Of a stretch of DNA of 64,000 nt, positions 12,104 to 25,000 are shown in pieces. Location: positions 43,404,875-43,468,874 of the forward strand of contig CM026561.1 of assembly GCA_015143295.1 (NCBI GenBank). Direction: 5' to 3'. The notes below the pieces were generated by a model that was not told the origin of the DNA, did no database searches, and saw nothing but the letters and a program-made list of their open reading frames with translations. Made by a program: the position numbers and the translations under genes. The stretch is from Tetracentron sinense (taxonomy: Eukaryota > Streptophyta > Magnoliopsida > Trochodendrales > Trochodendraceae). Numbering within the stretch: the first letter of the stretch is position 1; each line of letters begins with the position of its first letter.

Positions 12104-12183
12104 TCGTTTTTATTCAATATATCTGGTCGGGGTCTGCCTAACCCCAGCTTAACTTCCAAAACAAAAAAGAAAAAAAAAAGAGG

Positions 12184-12686
12184 AGATATAGAGTTATGGG
12201 CAAAACAGAAAAAATACAAAAAAAAATGACCGGTAATCTTCTCCAATTGTAACCGGTTTTGGGCAAAACCGGTTACTCCCCTATGATCACGACATGCCCC
12301 TTTTTATACCCCTTAACTATGGTTAAGATTCACCTAACCCTAGGGTTCACCCACCTATCTTTGGTTTTCAGAAAAATATTTTTTAAAAATTAACCTTAGG
12401 AGTTGGTAAATTTTAACCACAGTTAATAAAAAAATTATTATTTTTTTCTAAAAACAAAGAATAGGAGGGTGAACCTTAGGAGTGAGTGAATCTTAACCAT
12501 AGTTAAGAGGTGTCAAAAGAGACACGTAGCCACCTCAGGGGCGTAACCAGTTTTGGCAAAACTGGTTACAACTGGAGAAGAATACGTCCCAAAAAATACC
12601 CTGATACCGTAAAATTGGTACTCATCAGGATTATTAGAAAAAAATCAATCTATTTTTTAACCATGTCTCTCTCATTATAATAGTAG
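12184..12686. repeat. Direct repeat flanking LINE, right copy, split by MITE
   Basis: Parts 12184-12229 and 12591-12686 together match 9790-9921. The MITE at 12230-12590 sits between them, so the left copy serves as the pre-insertion sequence. Confidence 0.7.
12230..12590. mobile_element. MITE, Mutator-like, inverted-dimer structure
   Basis: The ends CCGGTAATCTTCTCC and (reverse complement) GGGACGTATTCTTCTCC lead into long inverted arms with GTAACCGG/GTAACCAG repeats. The flanks AAAAAATGA and AAAAAATAC give a probable 9-bp TSD with two mismatches. The arms continue inward with TTAACTATGGTTAAGATTCAC on one side and its reverse complement on the other. This is the same motif that forms the tandem array inside 51874-53229. 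Confidence 0.8.
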
Positions 12687-12984
12687 AGAAGTGAAGAGAT
12701 AGAGATGTTTTGATTACTGGGTAAAAAAAACAGAAGAAAAAAAAAGTAGCTTTTTGTGTGTACACCAAACATCATTTTGTTTTCTAGACTCGCTTCTACA
12801 AACTTTTTCAGTAGGATACTTCATTAGAAGTAAGTATTGGAGAAGTTTTTCTCCTCAAAGAAGTTTATCCAAATAAGGACTGTATCTGATTATTTCCTTT
12901 GTTTATGAGATTTTGCTGTCAAAAATCTTTGTTTCAAGGGTTTATTTACAGTTTGATTGGATTTATAGATTGTGGAGAAGAGAG

Positions 12985-13068
12985 ATGGCAAACCAGGGCG
13001 CAAAGAAGCGGAAGGAAGAGAACAGTCGCCACATGGCCATGCTCCTTCGCCTCATCATCGCCTGCAAC
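12985..13068 (+). CDS. TMEM208: TMEM208-like exon 1
   Basis: Codes residues 1-28 (basic N-terminus and start of the first hydrophobic segment). Ends in phase 0 before donor GTACGT. The open frame reads on upstream to 12913, but homology supports the MANQ start. Confidence 0.95.
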
Positions 13069-16000
13069 GTACGTACTATTATGCTCCATTTCTTTTGAGG
13101 GTTTTGGTTTCGAATCCAAACACTTGTTAGTTAACTTTTATTTCTTCTCTGTTTCTCTTTGGTATCATATTCATTCGAATTTCTTTAGATGCTTTTTCTT
13201 CATTTTGAGTTTCGTTCTGATTGCATTGCTTGTTGGGTTTGATTATTGTATTTCAATTTAGTTTTTTGGCGAATTATATTCCAATATGGAAATAAATTGT
13301 TGTATTTACGGTTAGGTTCATATTACCATTATATTACATTTATGATATTTTTTGATCGGAAAATGATCACGTTTCATTACAAATAATACTGATCGAATCA
13401 TTGTTGCTCCTATTCCCCACCTAGGCATGCTTAAACTGTGGGGAGTTTTCATTCATGAAATAATAGTTGGGCGAGAATGTACAATGATTCTTTACAGGAA
13501 ATTTAAGGTTCATGTTTGGTTGATTGGAAGGATGGTATATAAATGCACAGATGTTGTGCGCATGCGAATTTTTTAGGATCCACCCACCATCTGATGTCTC
13601 TCACTGTTGAGATTCCTAAGCTATATGTCAACCTAATTGGATAATTCCAAGTTTGCAACCATCCAATGAGCGACTTATTTAGTACCAAATTGCCATTTAT
13701 TTTTTATTTTGTTATTGTTTACAATAATATGATACACTGGCTAGTGTACACTTGGGGTCAAATTTGCCCACAAAGATATCTCAAATGGGATCCACTGATT
13801 CATAGTTTCAGTTTCCCTGCTTTGTTGCTACATGTGTCGTGCTAGCAGAAGTTTTGTTGAAATGGATAAATAGCTACAATAGAAAATGTACAATGTCCTT
13901 AAACATGAACTTCCGGTTCCTATTACCAGCTCTCTCAAGTTCATTCCATGCGCTAACTATAGTCACCAAGTCAGAGTTTGTGATTGTTCCGTTAGAGAAA
14001 ATTTGGAGAAAGGGAAAAAATTGGAAAAGTTTGGAAAATGTCAAAAAGAGAATTTCATTTATTCCAAGTTTTCAACATATTTCTTGAGTCATATGTTGAA
14101 AAATTTGCGTTGGATTCTCAAAGTTTATTTTAATTCAGGACTTCTTCAAACCAACGACTTAGTTGTGAATTAATCGTTTAATGGAAAATCGTGATTTAAT
14201 CGCAACATTTTCAAAAAGTCGCAGAATTTTTTGACTATGGCTCTAATTACCTGCTTCAAATTCTTTTTATCTTTAGTATGAAGTGGCTAGTATGAACATT
14301 CCACTGCTAAACCCTTAACATAAGAGCCAGATCCATCCACTATTGAATTTTAGTTGCATTATCCGCAAACTAATAACTCCTTTTGTGATATGTTTTAACA
14401 ACAAGATCTTTGAAGTACAATTTGTTTCTATTCTTGAGTGGAAGAAGCTCTGGACATTATAATACATGGTGTTTCTCTAAAATAAACACTTGACACAGCA
14501 TCTGAAGGTTTCTCTTTAGTTTTAAATATAATTCTACTAGCTTTGGCACTATTAAGTTTGATTTAATAAGAGAACATTATAGAGGCTAATGATAAAAAAG
14601 ATGACAGGGGTTAACCCGTCCAAACATTGTCGGTTCGTTGCAGTCATAAAACACACACACATGTTCGTTCATATGTAAATGCATAATGATATAAACACAA
14701 ACTGGATTGGCACCAAAACCAATGTGATTCGGTACATACTCATTGGAGTAGATTCCACATTTATATAAAATTCTTAATGACACATGATCGCTTAATTATA
14801 TACCTTGCAATTGGTACTAATCTCGTAGGATAGTAGAGCAAGGGTCGAACCACAGAGAATTGTGCTGATCTAACTATTATTTTCTCTAGATTAAATTGAA
14901 CTAAAGATTAAAGGGTTGATTGTTGGTCGCTCTCACTTAAGACTAAATTGTCTTAATTTATCTAACTAGAAAGCAATTGTAAGGGATTTGTGAAAATATG
15001 GGAAAGGTCTAGGGTAGGGGAATCCACCTCTAGCCTAATATTGTACCATATGTAATTATTCAAGTTCTTAAATCATAAACAACAGGGTTGAGAGTGACTA
15101 CAAGTCTCTACTCAACAGATCTAAAAGATATCAAATGATTAGATTTAAGGTATGCCTATCTGCGATTAGTACACGTGATCTACATTAATCTAAGGTTGTA
15201 ACATCACTTGTCTTTTCTAAGCATAGAGCATCCTAAAACCTAATTACTTGAACATGAAGCACTATTGCATAACATCTTTGATTAGAATCACAGAAACTAA
15301 CCCTAGATTGAATTTAAACTCAAATTAGTTAAACCTAAAACAAGGAACAACATCATTGAGAATAATATTTTTCATTAAAATTGGTTGTCAAAGCAACCCT
15401 CCATTATGCAATTAATTGTTTACAAGAAAAGAACTAAAAATAAATACAGAAATACAATACTCAGCTAGGGTTTCATCAAAACCCTAGAAGTCGTAATTAG
15501 TTCATCCCGATGGAGATGAATTCCATGATTGTTGGAGAAGAAGCTTTCACCCTTGTCATCTTCCTTGGTTTTCCTCTTTCAGCCATTTTCTTCCCTTTTC
15601 CCAGATCCAAAAAATGATCCTAGGGTTTCTTTTCTTTTTTTCTTTTGTACACAAGGAAACCAAGGCGGACGCCGATCTACGATCGATCGTAGTTATTTTA
15701 CGATCGATCGTAGGCTACGATTGTTCGTAGGTATCCTACGATCGATCGTAGTCTACATACTTTTATGTTCTTCTTCATTCTCTTTTATCCTTCTCGTGGA
15801 TGATTTCCTAGGCTTTCAATGTCCATTTAGATCCGTGCTAGCTCTCTTTCTTCAATTGATCCTGAAATAGACAAAGAGACCAAAATGCCATAAATACAGT
15901 TTATAATAAACTCAAAGGAATTAACATGTATAAATTTGAGGTGCTTAAATATGTAGAATTACGCACCTATCATAATCCCAAACTTATACATTGCTAGTCC

Positions 16001-19000
16001 TCGAGCAATGCAACAAAGAAAAACAAAAACTAACTACACTAGCTATATCCCCTTTCGTGGGATCCACGGTTGCATTTAGCCTATGCAACAAGCCTTTTAA
16101 ACCCCTAGGTTGCCCTAGTGGACGAGTGGAGTCTCGTGAGAGTTTACAGTGAAGATACCCACAAACTTCAAGACTAACCAATGATATTGCATTTTAGTAC
16201 TCAGTCAAAAGAAAATGTACTCTTAGAATCGAAACTCAAAAACATGTTTTACATCACTAAGTCACATTACCTTCAACTAAATCCCAGATTTATTGACATA
16301 CTTGAATTTTTGACCCCACATTCTCAATCTTACACAATTTCACCTAATTCCAAAATTAAAATGCTTAGCTAAGATTAGTCATTAGGTCCTTGGTGTTGAG
16401 TGATCTATCAATCGAATGTATGATCTCAATCTGGTCTCCTTGATAGTTACCCTATCATCCCATTTGTTATCAGACTCCTTATCAATTTAAACACTTCCTT
16501 GGTTTTCCTTTTTTTTTTTAAGTGTAACTGTGTAGAATCTAGGTTCTTCGAGCTTTCTAGTTAACTCATTTAGCGAGCTTTAGGCCAGTGACTCCCAAAC
16601 CATAAGGCTCTAGGGCACCAAGTGTAGAACACTCCTTAGGGCTTAATAACTCGGGTTAAAAAGGCTATGACCCTAGACTAGTCACACTAAAATAGATGAC
16701 CAATCCAAACTCCTTACTTTTTGACGCGAAACACAATGCTTAACTAGGCATGAGGCCCGGTTACTCGGTAGGGGAGAATGGTTTGACCAAATACCTTTTT
16801 TTTAAATTTATTATTATTATTATTTTTTAATTAAAATTACCAAGGATAATGTTCAATTTCTAAGTCATCTAACTCCTCGTGAGTTGTAAAGTTACTGATC
16901 AGGAAACTCGGTGTCAAACCTCACTAGACAAATTGTAGCGTGCTTGTGCAATTTCAAGGTTTACTAATGACTTGTTAAGATTGTTCAACATTCATCATTC
17001 GGTCAAGGGTTAAATTGTGTTTAACTGGGATCACGGGATCTTAAGTCAAGTCTATTGATAAAAGTCGGATTAATTTGAAGAAATTGAACTTTTTGAGGTA
17101 ACAACAGTTTTAATTTCAAAACCAAGAGTCATTCAGGTCTAACCTTTCACATGTTTGCATACCATCATCCGAAGTCCAAAAATGATGTAATCATGTTACA
17201 ATATCCCAACCCTAAACTTGAATTTGACATTGTCCGCAATGGCAGAGAGAAGAATAGAAAAATGCATAGTGGGAGAGATAATACCTTCCAAGGGATGTAA
17301 GCAAACATGGGTGCGAGTGAAGGGGAAGAAAGATAGAAACTGAAAAGAACCCCAAACTTCAACCCCAAAATCTCAAAGCAAAGGTTAGTACCAACAGTTA
17401 TCACATGGGCCAAGAAAATAAAAGTAATATCACGGCCATTCATATAAAAGCAAATATCAGGGCATACATAAGGAAAAAGTAGCATAAAGCTACCCAAAAT
17501 AGGGGTCCACTCCCCATACAAAAAGAAAAGTACACCGAGTCCGCATGAAGCACAAAATCCATAACCCAGAAATAAAAATAAGGCAATGACTAAAATGGGA
17601 AGGCCTAGGTGGGGGGTGAAGGTGGCGAGTCCGGCTTCGGTTCAAAATAAGCTTCCATCATAGTGCTAAGCAGACGACGATCCTCCAATCGAGCTTCCTC
17701 ATCCGCCTCATAAGCATCGAGGAACGCAGTCAACCGACGGCTATCGGCAGTGTAGGTGGCCTGAAATTGATCAAATCGATCACAAAGATCGGCAAGCTAA
17801 TGCTCAACAGAGAGTGGATCAGCTGGGGGAGGAGCAGAGGAGGAGGAATCACCAACCGTACGTGGTGCCGAAGGGGCCTGCCGTGGCGGTGGAGCGGAAG
17901 AGGAGGAGCCGGGGCCCTTGGTTAGAGCTGTCATACTCCGGGTCCAATCTCGGTTATGGTATTTGGAAAGCTCATCCCATTCCTCTTCATCCTTGAGAAT
18001 CTCAAAACCACACTGAAGAATAAGCTTGGTAATCAAATTACCAAAATGGAGTTCTCGCTTCTTGGCCTTCTTATTCTTGAACTGGATCTGCTCTACATAG
18101 ACACGCCGAATGGTGTCGAAGATCGGCTCAACCACAGCAAGCCAAGCGCCCTTGTAAACATGATAAACCGCCTCCAAAAGGAGACCTTGGCGCTCGGTCT
18201 TATGGTTGATGGGATACAAGTTGCGGGCAAAAACCGTATCCAAAAACCAACATTTTGCCAGAAGGTAGGAGCGCCTAGTACAGGTGGAGTTATGAAACCT
18301 GCCTCCACACATGTCATGCACCATCAACTCGAGGGTGATGTTGGGCTGGATGTGTGGGGCTCCGATGGGACGGGTGGTCGGATAATCAAGAGCCTAACCA
18401 GTGGATGCATGAGTGATAGAGATGGGACGCCCATCGATAGTGGTCTCGAGGGTGGGAGGATCACCGTCCTTAACGGACATGTTCTGATAGAAAAGGCGGA
18501 CTAGCCTGGGGTAAGTGGACCCAGTGGGGGTGATGAAGAATTGAAGGCCCCTAGAAGCGAGTTCAATTAGGCCAAAGGAGGCCTCCAGAACCTCTCGGAA
18601 GAACTCACGATCAAACACGGCCATCCGCCCAACTTGATAATTGAAGAGGTAGGGCTCTGGGGCGGTATGCCAGACTGGAGATTGGGGCGGTGGGGGCTGC
18701 GGTGATGGGGGGAGATTGAGGAGATGGTGGGGAGGCTGGGGGCGTGATTGGGGCTCGACGTGCACGTTTGGGACCCAGGATGATGGGGGTTGGAATGGAT
18801 GATCCAAAGGGAAACACGGCCTTAAATAGAGATTGGAGGGAGAGAAGAGAAGAGGAGAAGGCGGGTGGAGAGCGGAAGGTCGAGAGGTAGAAGATGAATG
18901 GGGAAAATGGGTACTGTTAAAGAAGCTGAATCGCGAACCTACGATCGATCGTAGCATAGCTACGATCGATCGTAACATTAAAAGAAAATCGATTAGACTT

Positions 19001-22000
19001 TTACGATCGTTCGTAGCCTCTGTACGAACGATCGTAAATGGAACCGAGAGTTTGGCCAGAATATAGGGATTTTACGATCGTTCGTAGGGATAGCTACGAT
19101 CGATCGTAATATGGACAGAGAGTTGAGCTAGATTTGAGCCAGATGATAGGAATTTTACGATCGTTCGTAGGTGTTCTACGATCGATCGTAAAATGGACAG
19201 AGAATTTGGTTTGGTTACAGGGATTTGACGATCGGTCGTAGGGATGGCTACGATCGATCGTAAACTCAGATTTTTTTTTTTTGGAAGGGCGGGATACTTG
19301 GAACCCACCCCAAACTTAGATTAGGCTAAGGAGGGGAGAAACTAAAATCCTAAAAAGGAAACTCTAAAGCAAATGTCCTAAATGCCTAAGGACACTCTAC
19401 ACGATGGGTTGCCTCTCAACGAGCGCTAAGTTTTGAGTCTTCAGCCGGACTTAGTGCATCCACGCATTCGTCTATATAGACCGGATCATGAAACTCAATC
19501 ACTTCAATTAGGTCCCCAGTTGCAATACTCTCAACATAGGGTTTCAACTGTTGATCATTCACCTTTAAAACACGCCCGTCCTTTGGGTCTTGAATTTCCA
19601 CTGCTCCATGAGGAAATACTTCGGTAACTAGGAAGGGTCCATCCCATCTAGAGCGAAGCTTGCCGGGGAATAGATGCAATTTCGAATTGAACAACTAGAC
19701 CTTTTGGTTAGGCTCAAAGGACTTTCGAGTAATGTGCTTGTCATGGAAAGCCTTTGCCTTGGCCTTGTAAATCTTGGCACTATCATATGCGTCATTCTGT
19801 AACTCTTCTAATTCGGAGAGTTGAAGTTTACGATTGGATCCCGCTTGCACTACATCGAAGTTAAACTTCTTTATAGCCCAAAGAGCCTTATATTCCAACT
19901 CTACCGGAAGGTGGCAAGCCTTACCAAAGACAAGGCGATAGGGGGACATACCAATAGGGGTCTTAAAAGCTGTCCAATAAGCCCATAAGGCATCGTTCAA
20001 TCTCGAAGACCAGTCTTTTCTATCTGTCCTCACAGTTTTCATGAGAATGTTCTTGATTTCCCTATTCGAGACCTCAACTTGACCACTAGTTTGTGGGTGG
20101 TAGGGAGTTGCCACCTTATGAGTAATGGAGTATTTATGGGTTAGAGCTTGGAATGCTCTATTACAAAAGTGTGTCCGTCCATCACTTATAATGGCCCGCG
20201 GTGTGCCAAACCGACTAAAGATGTTCTCGTGTAAGAACTTGACCACAACCTTGTGGTCATTAGCTTTTGTGGCAACCGCTTCGACCCATTTCGAAACGTA
20301 GTCCACTCCCACCAATATGTATTCCATCCCGAAAGATGGTGGAAAGGGACCCATGAAGTCTATACCCCAAACATCAAAAATTTCGACTATGAGAATGGGG
20401 GTAAGAAGCATCATGTCTCGATGGGACATAGCTCCCATTTGCTGGCACTTAGTACAAACTCGACAAAATTCGTGGGCATCCTTGAAGAGAGAGAGCCAAT
20501 AGAATCCACTTTGCAAAACTTTTGCAGCGGTCTTCTTACCACCAAAGTGGCCACCACATGCAAGAGAATGACAAAATGTGAGTATACTATGAAACTCATT
20601 CTCGGGTATGCAACGCCAGATCACTTGATCAGGGCAATATTTGAAAAGCATCGGGTCTTCCCAGAAATAATATTTAACTTGGGAGAAGAAACGACTTTTC
20701 TCCTGTTTGGACCAAGAGGAAGGAATTTGACCAATGGCGAGGTAATTGACAATATTTGCAAACCATGGTGGTTTTACATGTGTTACCTCGAATAGCTGCT
20801 CATCTGGGAAAGTGTCACAAACAGGTCGGGAATCTGGTGAAGAGTTGACTAGGATTTTAGAGATGGTCGGTGACAACATTGTCGGACCCCTTTTTATCAT
20901 GAATCTCCAAATCAAACTCTTGAAGCAAGAGGATCCATCGGATCAATCTAGGCTTGACATCCTTCATAGAAAGGAGATACCGCAACGCGGCATGATCGGT
21001 GTACACCAAGATCTTGGATCCTATAAGGTAGGATCGAAATTTGTTTAAAGCATAGACAATAGCTAGTCATTCCTTCTAGGTAGTAGTGTAATTCAGTTGA
21101 GCATCCGAGAGGGTCTTACTTGAGTAATAGATGACATGAGGGACCCTATGTACTCTTTGTCCTAGAACTGCACTAACTGCATAGTCGGATGCATCACACA
21201 TGAGTTCGAAGGGTAGGGACCAATCGGGGGGCTGCATGATGGGGGCGGTAGAGAGTAGAGTGCGGAGTTTTTCGAAGGCCTCGAGGCAATCTTTATCAAA
21301 GGAGAATGTGATATCTTTGGCAAGCAAGTTGCTCAAAGGGCAAGCAATCTTACTAAAGTCTTTGATAAAACGACGATAAAACCCCGCATGGCCTAGAAAT
21401 GAACGAATCTGCCGAACCGTGGTAGGTGGGGGAAGACTCGCAATAAGGTCAACTTTGGCCTTGTCTACCTCTATGCCCCGCTTGGACACAATGTGTCCCA
21501 GGAAAATTTCCTCTTGAACTATAAAATGGCTCTTTTCCCAACTTAAGATGAGATTTGTCTCCTCACAACGTTTAAGAACTAATGAGAGATTGTGGAGACA
21601 ATCTTGGAAGGAAGATTCAAAAACTGAAAAGTCATCCATAAAGACCTCAAGAATTTTCTCCACCATGTCGGAGAAAATAGACATCATACACCGTTGAAAA
21701 GTTGCCGGTGCATTACAGAGACCGAATGACATGCGCTTATAGGCAAATGTGCCAAAGGGGCATGTGAACGTGGTCTTCTTGGTCTTCAGGATAGATAGAC
21801 ACTTGATTATACCCTGAATATCCATCCAGGAAACAATAAAAGCTTTTGCCTGCTAACCGTTCAAGGATTTGGTCAATGAATGCGAGGGGAAAATGGTCCT
21901 TCTGAGTTTGGGAATTGAGCTTCCTATAGTCAATACAAACACGCCAACCTGTGGTTGTGCGTGTGAGAACTAGCTCATCTTCCGAATTTGAAACAACGGT

Positions 22001-25000
22001 GATACCGGATTTCTTTGGTACCACTTGAGTAGGGCTGACCCACTTACTATCTGAGATTGGGTATATGATACCCGCATCTAGAAGTTTGACAACTTCCTTC
22101 ATCACCACTTCTTTCATGTTAGGGTTCAACCTTCTTTGTGCTTCACGAGATGTTTTAGCATCATCTTCAAGATGAATTCGGTGCATGCACACCGATGGGT
22201 TGATACCCTTCAAGTCGGCAATGGTCCATCCTATGCCTCCCTTGTGTTCTCTGAGCACCTCCAATAATTAAGTCTCCTGCTCCTTTGATAGATCGGAAGC
22301 AATGATAACCGGGAGAGTCTCATTTAATCCTAAGAAGACATATTTGAGCGAGGTCGGGAGTGGCTTAAGCTCAAGAGTAGGTGGGGCCTCTAAGGATGGA
22401 ACAGGAGGGCTACCTGAAGTGGTAGGTAATGGTTCCGGCCGAGGTCTCCATGGAGGAGAATCCATGAGAAGAGTCGAATCAAGAAGGTGGTTGACTTCTC
22501 TTATGGAATCCTTAACATCATAGTCATCCGAGCTGAAATAGGCCAAACATGCCTCGATGGGATCAACTAATAGAGAATATGGAATTGCATCCTCAACCAT
22601 TTCGTTAAGGGTGTCGATCAAAAAGCAATCCTCATTGGAGTGTCCCACTTCATAGATACCTCTCTTGGAAGTTGAGGTAGATGGTTGATTCTCAGTTCGA
22701 CTTGTTGAAGCATGATGGAGTGAATTTTCACTCAACCGATCAAACAACTCCCATGCTTCCTCCTCAGTTTTATTCATTAAAATTCCTCCACATGAGACGT
22801 CCACCAATTGGCGGTTGTGAGCCTGCAACCCGTCATAGAAGTATTGGACTGGTTGCCATTTGGACATGCCATGGTGGGGACACTTCCTTGTAATGTCCTT
22901 CAATCTTTCCCAAGCCTCGTGGAAAGCTTCACCATTGAGTTGTCGAAAGCTTGTGATGGTCTTTCTAATTTGATTTGTGCGGCTTATGAGGAAAAATTTA
23001 TTCAGGAACTGTTTATGGAGTTCTGCCCATGTCGTGATAGAATTAGCCTTCAAAGACGTAAGCCATTGTTTGGCTTTATCTTTAAGTGAAAATGGAAAGA
23101 GACGTAATCGGAGGGCATCATCCGTGAAATTTTGCAACTTGAAAGTTGTGCAAATTTCATTGAAGTCTCTCAAGTGTGTGTATGGATCTTCAGCTGGAAG
23201 TCCATAGAAAGTGGGTAGCATTTGTAAAATGCTAGACTTTATCTCAAAATGAGTTGCCGCAATTTTTGGTAACTGAATACATGAAGGTGAGGTATAGGCA
23301 GTAGGAATAAAGAATTCCTTGAGGGTCTTGGGAGGGTCCTCCATGATGGAGAAGGGAATAGTTTCGGGGCTAGTTCCAAGAAGGGTTGAAGCTTGAGCTT
23401 CAAGAGTAGAATCAAACAAAACTGACGCCGTAATGAACCTAGTAGTCTGCTCTATTTCCAAATCAATGGGGAGTAGTTCTGGGTTTTTAGACCTTGTACC
23501 GCGCATACACCCTAGGAGAAAACTCTAAGCTGGACAGACCCCAATTAAATTGCAATTTGGGAATTAACACAAATAAAAAGTGCTTACAGTGCTTTTTCTG
23601 AGGAGGAGATTAAAAACTAGCTTTCGTTCCCTCTTCAGTTCCACAAGCTTCTTGCAATTTGCAATTGGGTACCTGAAAAATAGAGAGTGGAGAAGAATGA
23701 GAATTTTTTTTTGAAATTTAATCTATTAAATCTAATAGCTAGACCGTACCAGTAATTCCCCGGCAACGGCGCCAAAAATTGATCGCTCAATTATATACCT
23801 TGCAATTGGTACTAATCTCGTAGGATAGTAGAGCAAGGGTCGAACCATAGAGAATTGCGCTGACCTAACTATTATTTTCTCTAGTTTAAATTGAACTAAA
23901 GATTAAAGGGTTGATTGTTGGCCGCTCTCACTTAAGACTAAATTGTCGTAATTTATCTAACTAGAAAGCAATTGTAAGAGATTTGTGAAAATATGGGAAA
24001 GGTATAGGGTAGAGGAATCCACCTCTAGCCTAATATTGTAGCATATGTAATTATTCAAGTTCTTAACTCATAAACAACAGGGTTGAGAGTGACTACAAGT
24101 CTCTACTCAATAGATCTAAAAGATATCAAATGATTAGATTTAAGGTATGCCTATCTGCGATTAGTACACGTGATCTACATTAATCTAAGGTTGGAGCATC
24201 ACTTGTCTTTTCTAAGCATAGAGCATCCTAAAACCTAATTACTTGAACATGAAGCACTATTGCATAACATCTTTGAATAGAATCACAGAAACTAACCCTA
24301 AATTGAATTTAAACTCAAATTAGTTAAACCTAAAACAAGGAACAACATCATTGAGAATAATATTTTTCATTAAAATTGGTTGTCAAAGCAACCCTCTCCA
24401 TCATGCAATTAATTGTTTACAAGAAAAGAACTAAAAATGAATACAAAAATACGATACTCGGCTAGGGTTTCATCGAAACCCTAGAAGTCGTAATTAGTTC
24501 ATCCCAAGGGAGATGAATTCCATGATTGTTGGAGAAGAAGCTTTCACCCTTGTCATCTTCCTTGGTTTTCCTCTTTCAGCCATTTTCTCCCCTTTTCCCA
24601 TATCCAAAAAGTGATCCTAGGGTTTTATTTCTTTTTTTCTTTTATACACACGGAAACCAAGGCGGACGCCGATCTACGATCGATCGTAGGCTACAAAATT
24701 TTCTATTCTTCTTCATTCTCTTTTATCCTTCTCGTGGATGATGACTTCCTAGGCTTTCGATGTCCATTCAGATTCGTGCTAGCTCTCTTTCTTCAATTGA
24801 TCCTGAAATAGACAAAGAAACCAAAATGCCATAAAAACAGTTTATAATAAACTCAAAGGAATTAACATGTATAAATTTGAGGTGCTTAAATATGTAGAAT
24901 TACGCACCTATCAACATAGCTGAGTCACTTACTTGGCAGCTTGTGTAGGAATCCTCGAAAACTGAAACACTAAGTTTACTTTTTTGTATGTGCATGTGCA

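Larger units (their letters stand above)
9930..12181 (+). mobile_element. Decayed L1-type LINE with RNase H
   Basis: A 5'-truncated plant L1-type retrotransposon. In order it shows the N-terminal part of reverse transcriptase, the RT C-terminal part, a zinc-binding zf-RVT-like segment, a plant-type RNase H, a stop, and an A-rich tail (12159-12181). The catalytic YADD region of RT is missing through an internal deletion near 10288, so it cannot be active. It is bordered by about 130-bp imperfect direct repeats and lies less than 1 kb upstream of the TMEM208-type gene, in the same orientation. Confidence 0.9.
14785..24913 (-). mobile_element. Athila-type Ty3 LTR retrotransposon, antisense in intron 1
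   Basis: Two direct LTRs (14785-15972 and 23780-24913, TGATCG...CCTATCA) flank a minus-strand gag, pol and extra ORF. The flanks ACACA (14780-14784) and ACATA (24914-24918) give a 5-bp TSD with one mismatch. The primer site next to the right LTR and the wording of the integrase ([16 protein letters not shown]) point to the Athila lineage. By eye the LTRs differ at about 35-40 positions in 1.1 kb plus indels, so insertion is not recent. Pol has frameshifts and stops, and the zinc-knuckle/protease region seems deleted; the element is inactive. It is transcribed antisense within the host pre-mRNA. Confidence 0.93.

Noticed and set aside
13839..14173. Overlapping plus-strand frames in intron 1
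   Set aside because: No domain and no splice context joining them to the host gene; likely chance open frames.
18093..18504. Long plus-strand open frame (17956-18504) over the Athila extra ORF
   Set aside because: It is the antisense shadow of the minus-strand ORF, which has recognisable transposon protein motifs and continues consistently with the element's orientation.
18939..19262. CRISPR-like repeat array
   Set aside because: Palindromes in pairs with short similar spacers within a plant retrotransposon; no cas genes and wrong organism type.
20253..20795. Plus-strand 180-codon open frame over integrase
   Set aside because: Antisense shadow of the integrase frame with its HHCC and DDE residues; no domain of its own.
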